From: Clostridium tepidiprofundi DSM 19306
GTDB taxonomy: Bacteria > Bacillota > Clostridia > Clostridiales > Clostridiaceae
Reading direction: 5' to 3'
Assembly: GCF_001594005.1 (NCBI RefSeq)
Contig: NZ_LTBA01000001.1
Coordinates: 1 to 64,000, forward strand
Length of the DNA stretch: 64,000 nt
The notes under the pieces were generated by a model. It did not search any database. It saw only the letters and a list, made by a program, of their open reading frames with translations, and was not told the origin of the DNA. A program made the translations under genes and the position numbers. This document shows, piece by piece, positions 63,191-64,000 of the stretch (the stretch's first letter is position 1; each line of letters opens with the position of its first letter).

Positions 63191-63658
63191 ATGAATAATA
63201 TTGATTTTTTTCCTGAATGGTATATTAATAAAATTCACAAAAGAAATAATTTCATACTCAATATTATTTGCTTGATTTTTTTTATACTAAATATTTGTTT
63301 GATTTTTAAGCTTATGACAAACATATCTATTATCAATGCTTTGGATAATAACATTCAGTTATTAAAAAAGAATGAAAGGAGTTGCAAAAAATTGAATAAT
63401 ATTACAAGCTATTGCACAATAAATACAACAAAATATTTGATGAGCCTAAATATAAGTGAAAACAATATTGATAGAATTAATATAAGCGGCAATGATATAA
63501 AATTATGTTTACATGTAAATTCTTATGATGAATATAAAGAAATGGTTAAAAGATTAGAGAATTTATGTAAAGCAAAATTGAAATATGTAACTCCTTTGAT
63601 AGATGTTGATAATAATAATTGTTTTGAGGTTGTTTTAGTTAAAAATGACAAGAATTAG
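63191..63658 (+). CDS. Probable pilus assembly protein, PilN-like
   Basis: The 155-residue bitopic protein begins NNIDFFPEWYINKIHKRNN, matching the PilN pattern of a short cytoplasmic PilM-binding peptide (INLLP-like), then one membrane helix (about 23-43), a coiled coil and a small alpha/beta domain. It lies 4 bp after the PilM-like gene and overlaps the PilO-like gene by 14 nt. Confidence 0.65.
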   Translation: MNNIDFFPEWYINKIHKRNNFILNIICLIFFILNICLIFKLMTNISIINALDNNIQLLKKNERSCKKLNNITSYCTINTTKYLMSLNISENNIDRINISGNDIKLCLHVNSYDEYKEMVKRLENLCKAKLKYVTPLIDVDNNNCFEVVLVKNDKN

Positions 63659-64000
63659 CATGAGATTCAAGATTGGTATGTTTGTTTTGCTTGCTTTTTC
63701 GAGTTTGATTTTAGCTTATTTTAACTATAGTACTTATAATGATAAAATAGCTATGGAAAGAAAAGTGAAGCAATGTCATGTAGTAAAAAACAAATGTAAA
63801 GTTATTGAGTATGGATTTTATGATATTCTAAATTGTTTGGATAAGAAAAAGGGATATAGTATTAAGAGTATTAGCAATGTTGATACTAATAATATTTGTT
63901 GCATAGAAGTTGAATATTATGGTAATTTGACAGATATTACAGATAAAATTCAATCTATAAGTGAATATAAAAATTTCATTGCATTGGTTAATGTTGATAT
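63645..64000 (+). CDS. Probable pilus assembly protein, PilO-like (runs off right edge)
   Basis: An open frame from ATG 63645 to the window end, at least 118 residues. It has a basic N-terminus, a membrane helix (GMFVLLAFSSLILAYF), a short coiled coil and an alpha/beta part (CIEVEYYGNLTDITDKIQS). This repeats the PilN layout and fits PilO, which pairs with PilN. It overlaps the PilN-like gene. The call is by architecture and order only. Confidence 0.6.
   Translation, partial: MTRISMRFKIGMFVLLAFSSLILAYFNYSTYNDKIAMERKVKQCHVVKNKCKVIEYGFYDILNCLDKKKGYSIKSISNVDTNNICCIEVEYYGNLTDITDKIQSISEYKNFIALVNVD

Overview
The window is about 64 kb of very AT-rich DNA. Its gene content and order, Shine-Dalgarno style (GGAGG/GGTG with frequent TTG and GTG starts) and dense operons point to an anaerobic Firmicute of the class Clostridia. 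Supporting markers are a fused FliR-FlhB, a DRTGG/CBS pyrophosphatase, a SpoVD-like PBP, the DUF881-Sbp-DUF881 trio and a PyrR attenuator. The genus cannot be fixed from the sequence. No rRNA, tRNA or CRISPR array was seen.

Layout. (1) 1-549: the 5' part of an ISAs1-family element on the minus strand, inserted into motA; only the last ~57 codons of motA remain to its right. (2) 714-13020: a flagellar operon, motB-fliL-fliO-fliP-fliQ-fliR/flhB-flhA-flhF-flhG-PilZ-fliA-DUF6115-small gene-flgF-flgG, closed by a bidirectional terminator. (3) 13058-18027: family II pyrophosphatase, a Ca2+ P-type ATPase, a 12-bp x 9 tandem repeat and a 138-residue orphan. (4) 18028-18526: a 0.5 kb gene-free stretch with an 18-bp perfect palindrome and a long imperfect hairpin. 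(5) 18527-30006: a composite operon with hypC, hypD, hypE, hypA and hypB together with an energy-conserving membrane-bound [NiFe] hydrogenase of the Mbh/Mrp type (group 4d-like). Both Ni-binding CxxC motifs are intact and the large subunit ends right after DPCxxCxxR. (6) 30135-34340: deoC, a Lon-like protease with an unrecognisable P-loop, and ychF. (7) 34653-48699: the dcw (division and cell wall) cluster from mraZ to divIVA. murD, murG, ftsA, ftsZ, the sigE region and ylmH are absent from the places they usually hold. (8) 48838-57622: mtnN, aroF, aroA, a DksA/TraR-like gene, lspA, rluD, pyrR, uraA and rqcH. (9) 57765-64000: a type IV pilus / type II secretion-like operon that runs off the right edge.

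How the genes work together. The first block builds the flagellar export gate, its targeting GTPases, a c-di-GMP-responsive PilZ protein and the flagellar sigma factor; the disrupted motA suggests impaired motility unless another stator exists. The Mbh operon would oxidise ferredoxin, evolve H2 and pump ions through Mrp-type modules; its Ni/Fe maturation genes are embedded in the same transcription unit, except hypF, which is not here. The dcw block makes peptidoglycan precursors and the septal synthase and positions the septum. The pyr locus has two PyrR-type RNA motifs: a leader attenuator, and one that overlaps the uraA ribosome binding site.

The main unexplained signals are two ~110-nt copies of a three-hairpin element (53839-53946 and 62264-62376), one in the pyrR leader and one inside the pilus operon. 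They diverge but preserve pairing, and look like non-autonomous IS200/IS605-type palindromic elements or a structured RNA. A third, unrelated long hairpin lies upstream of hypC.
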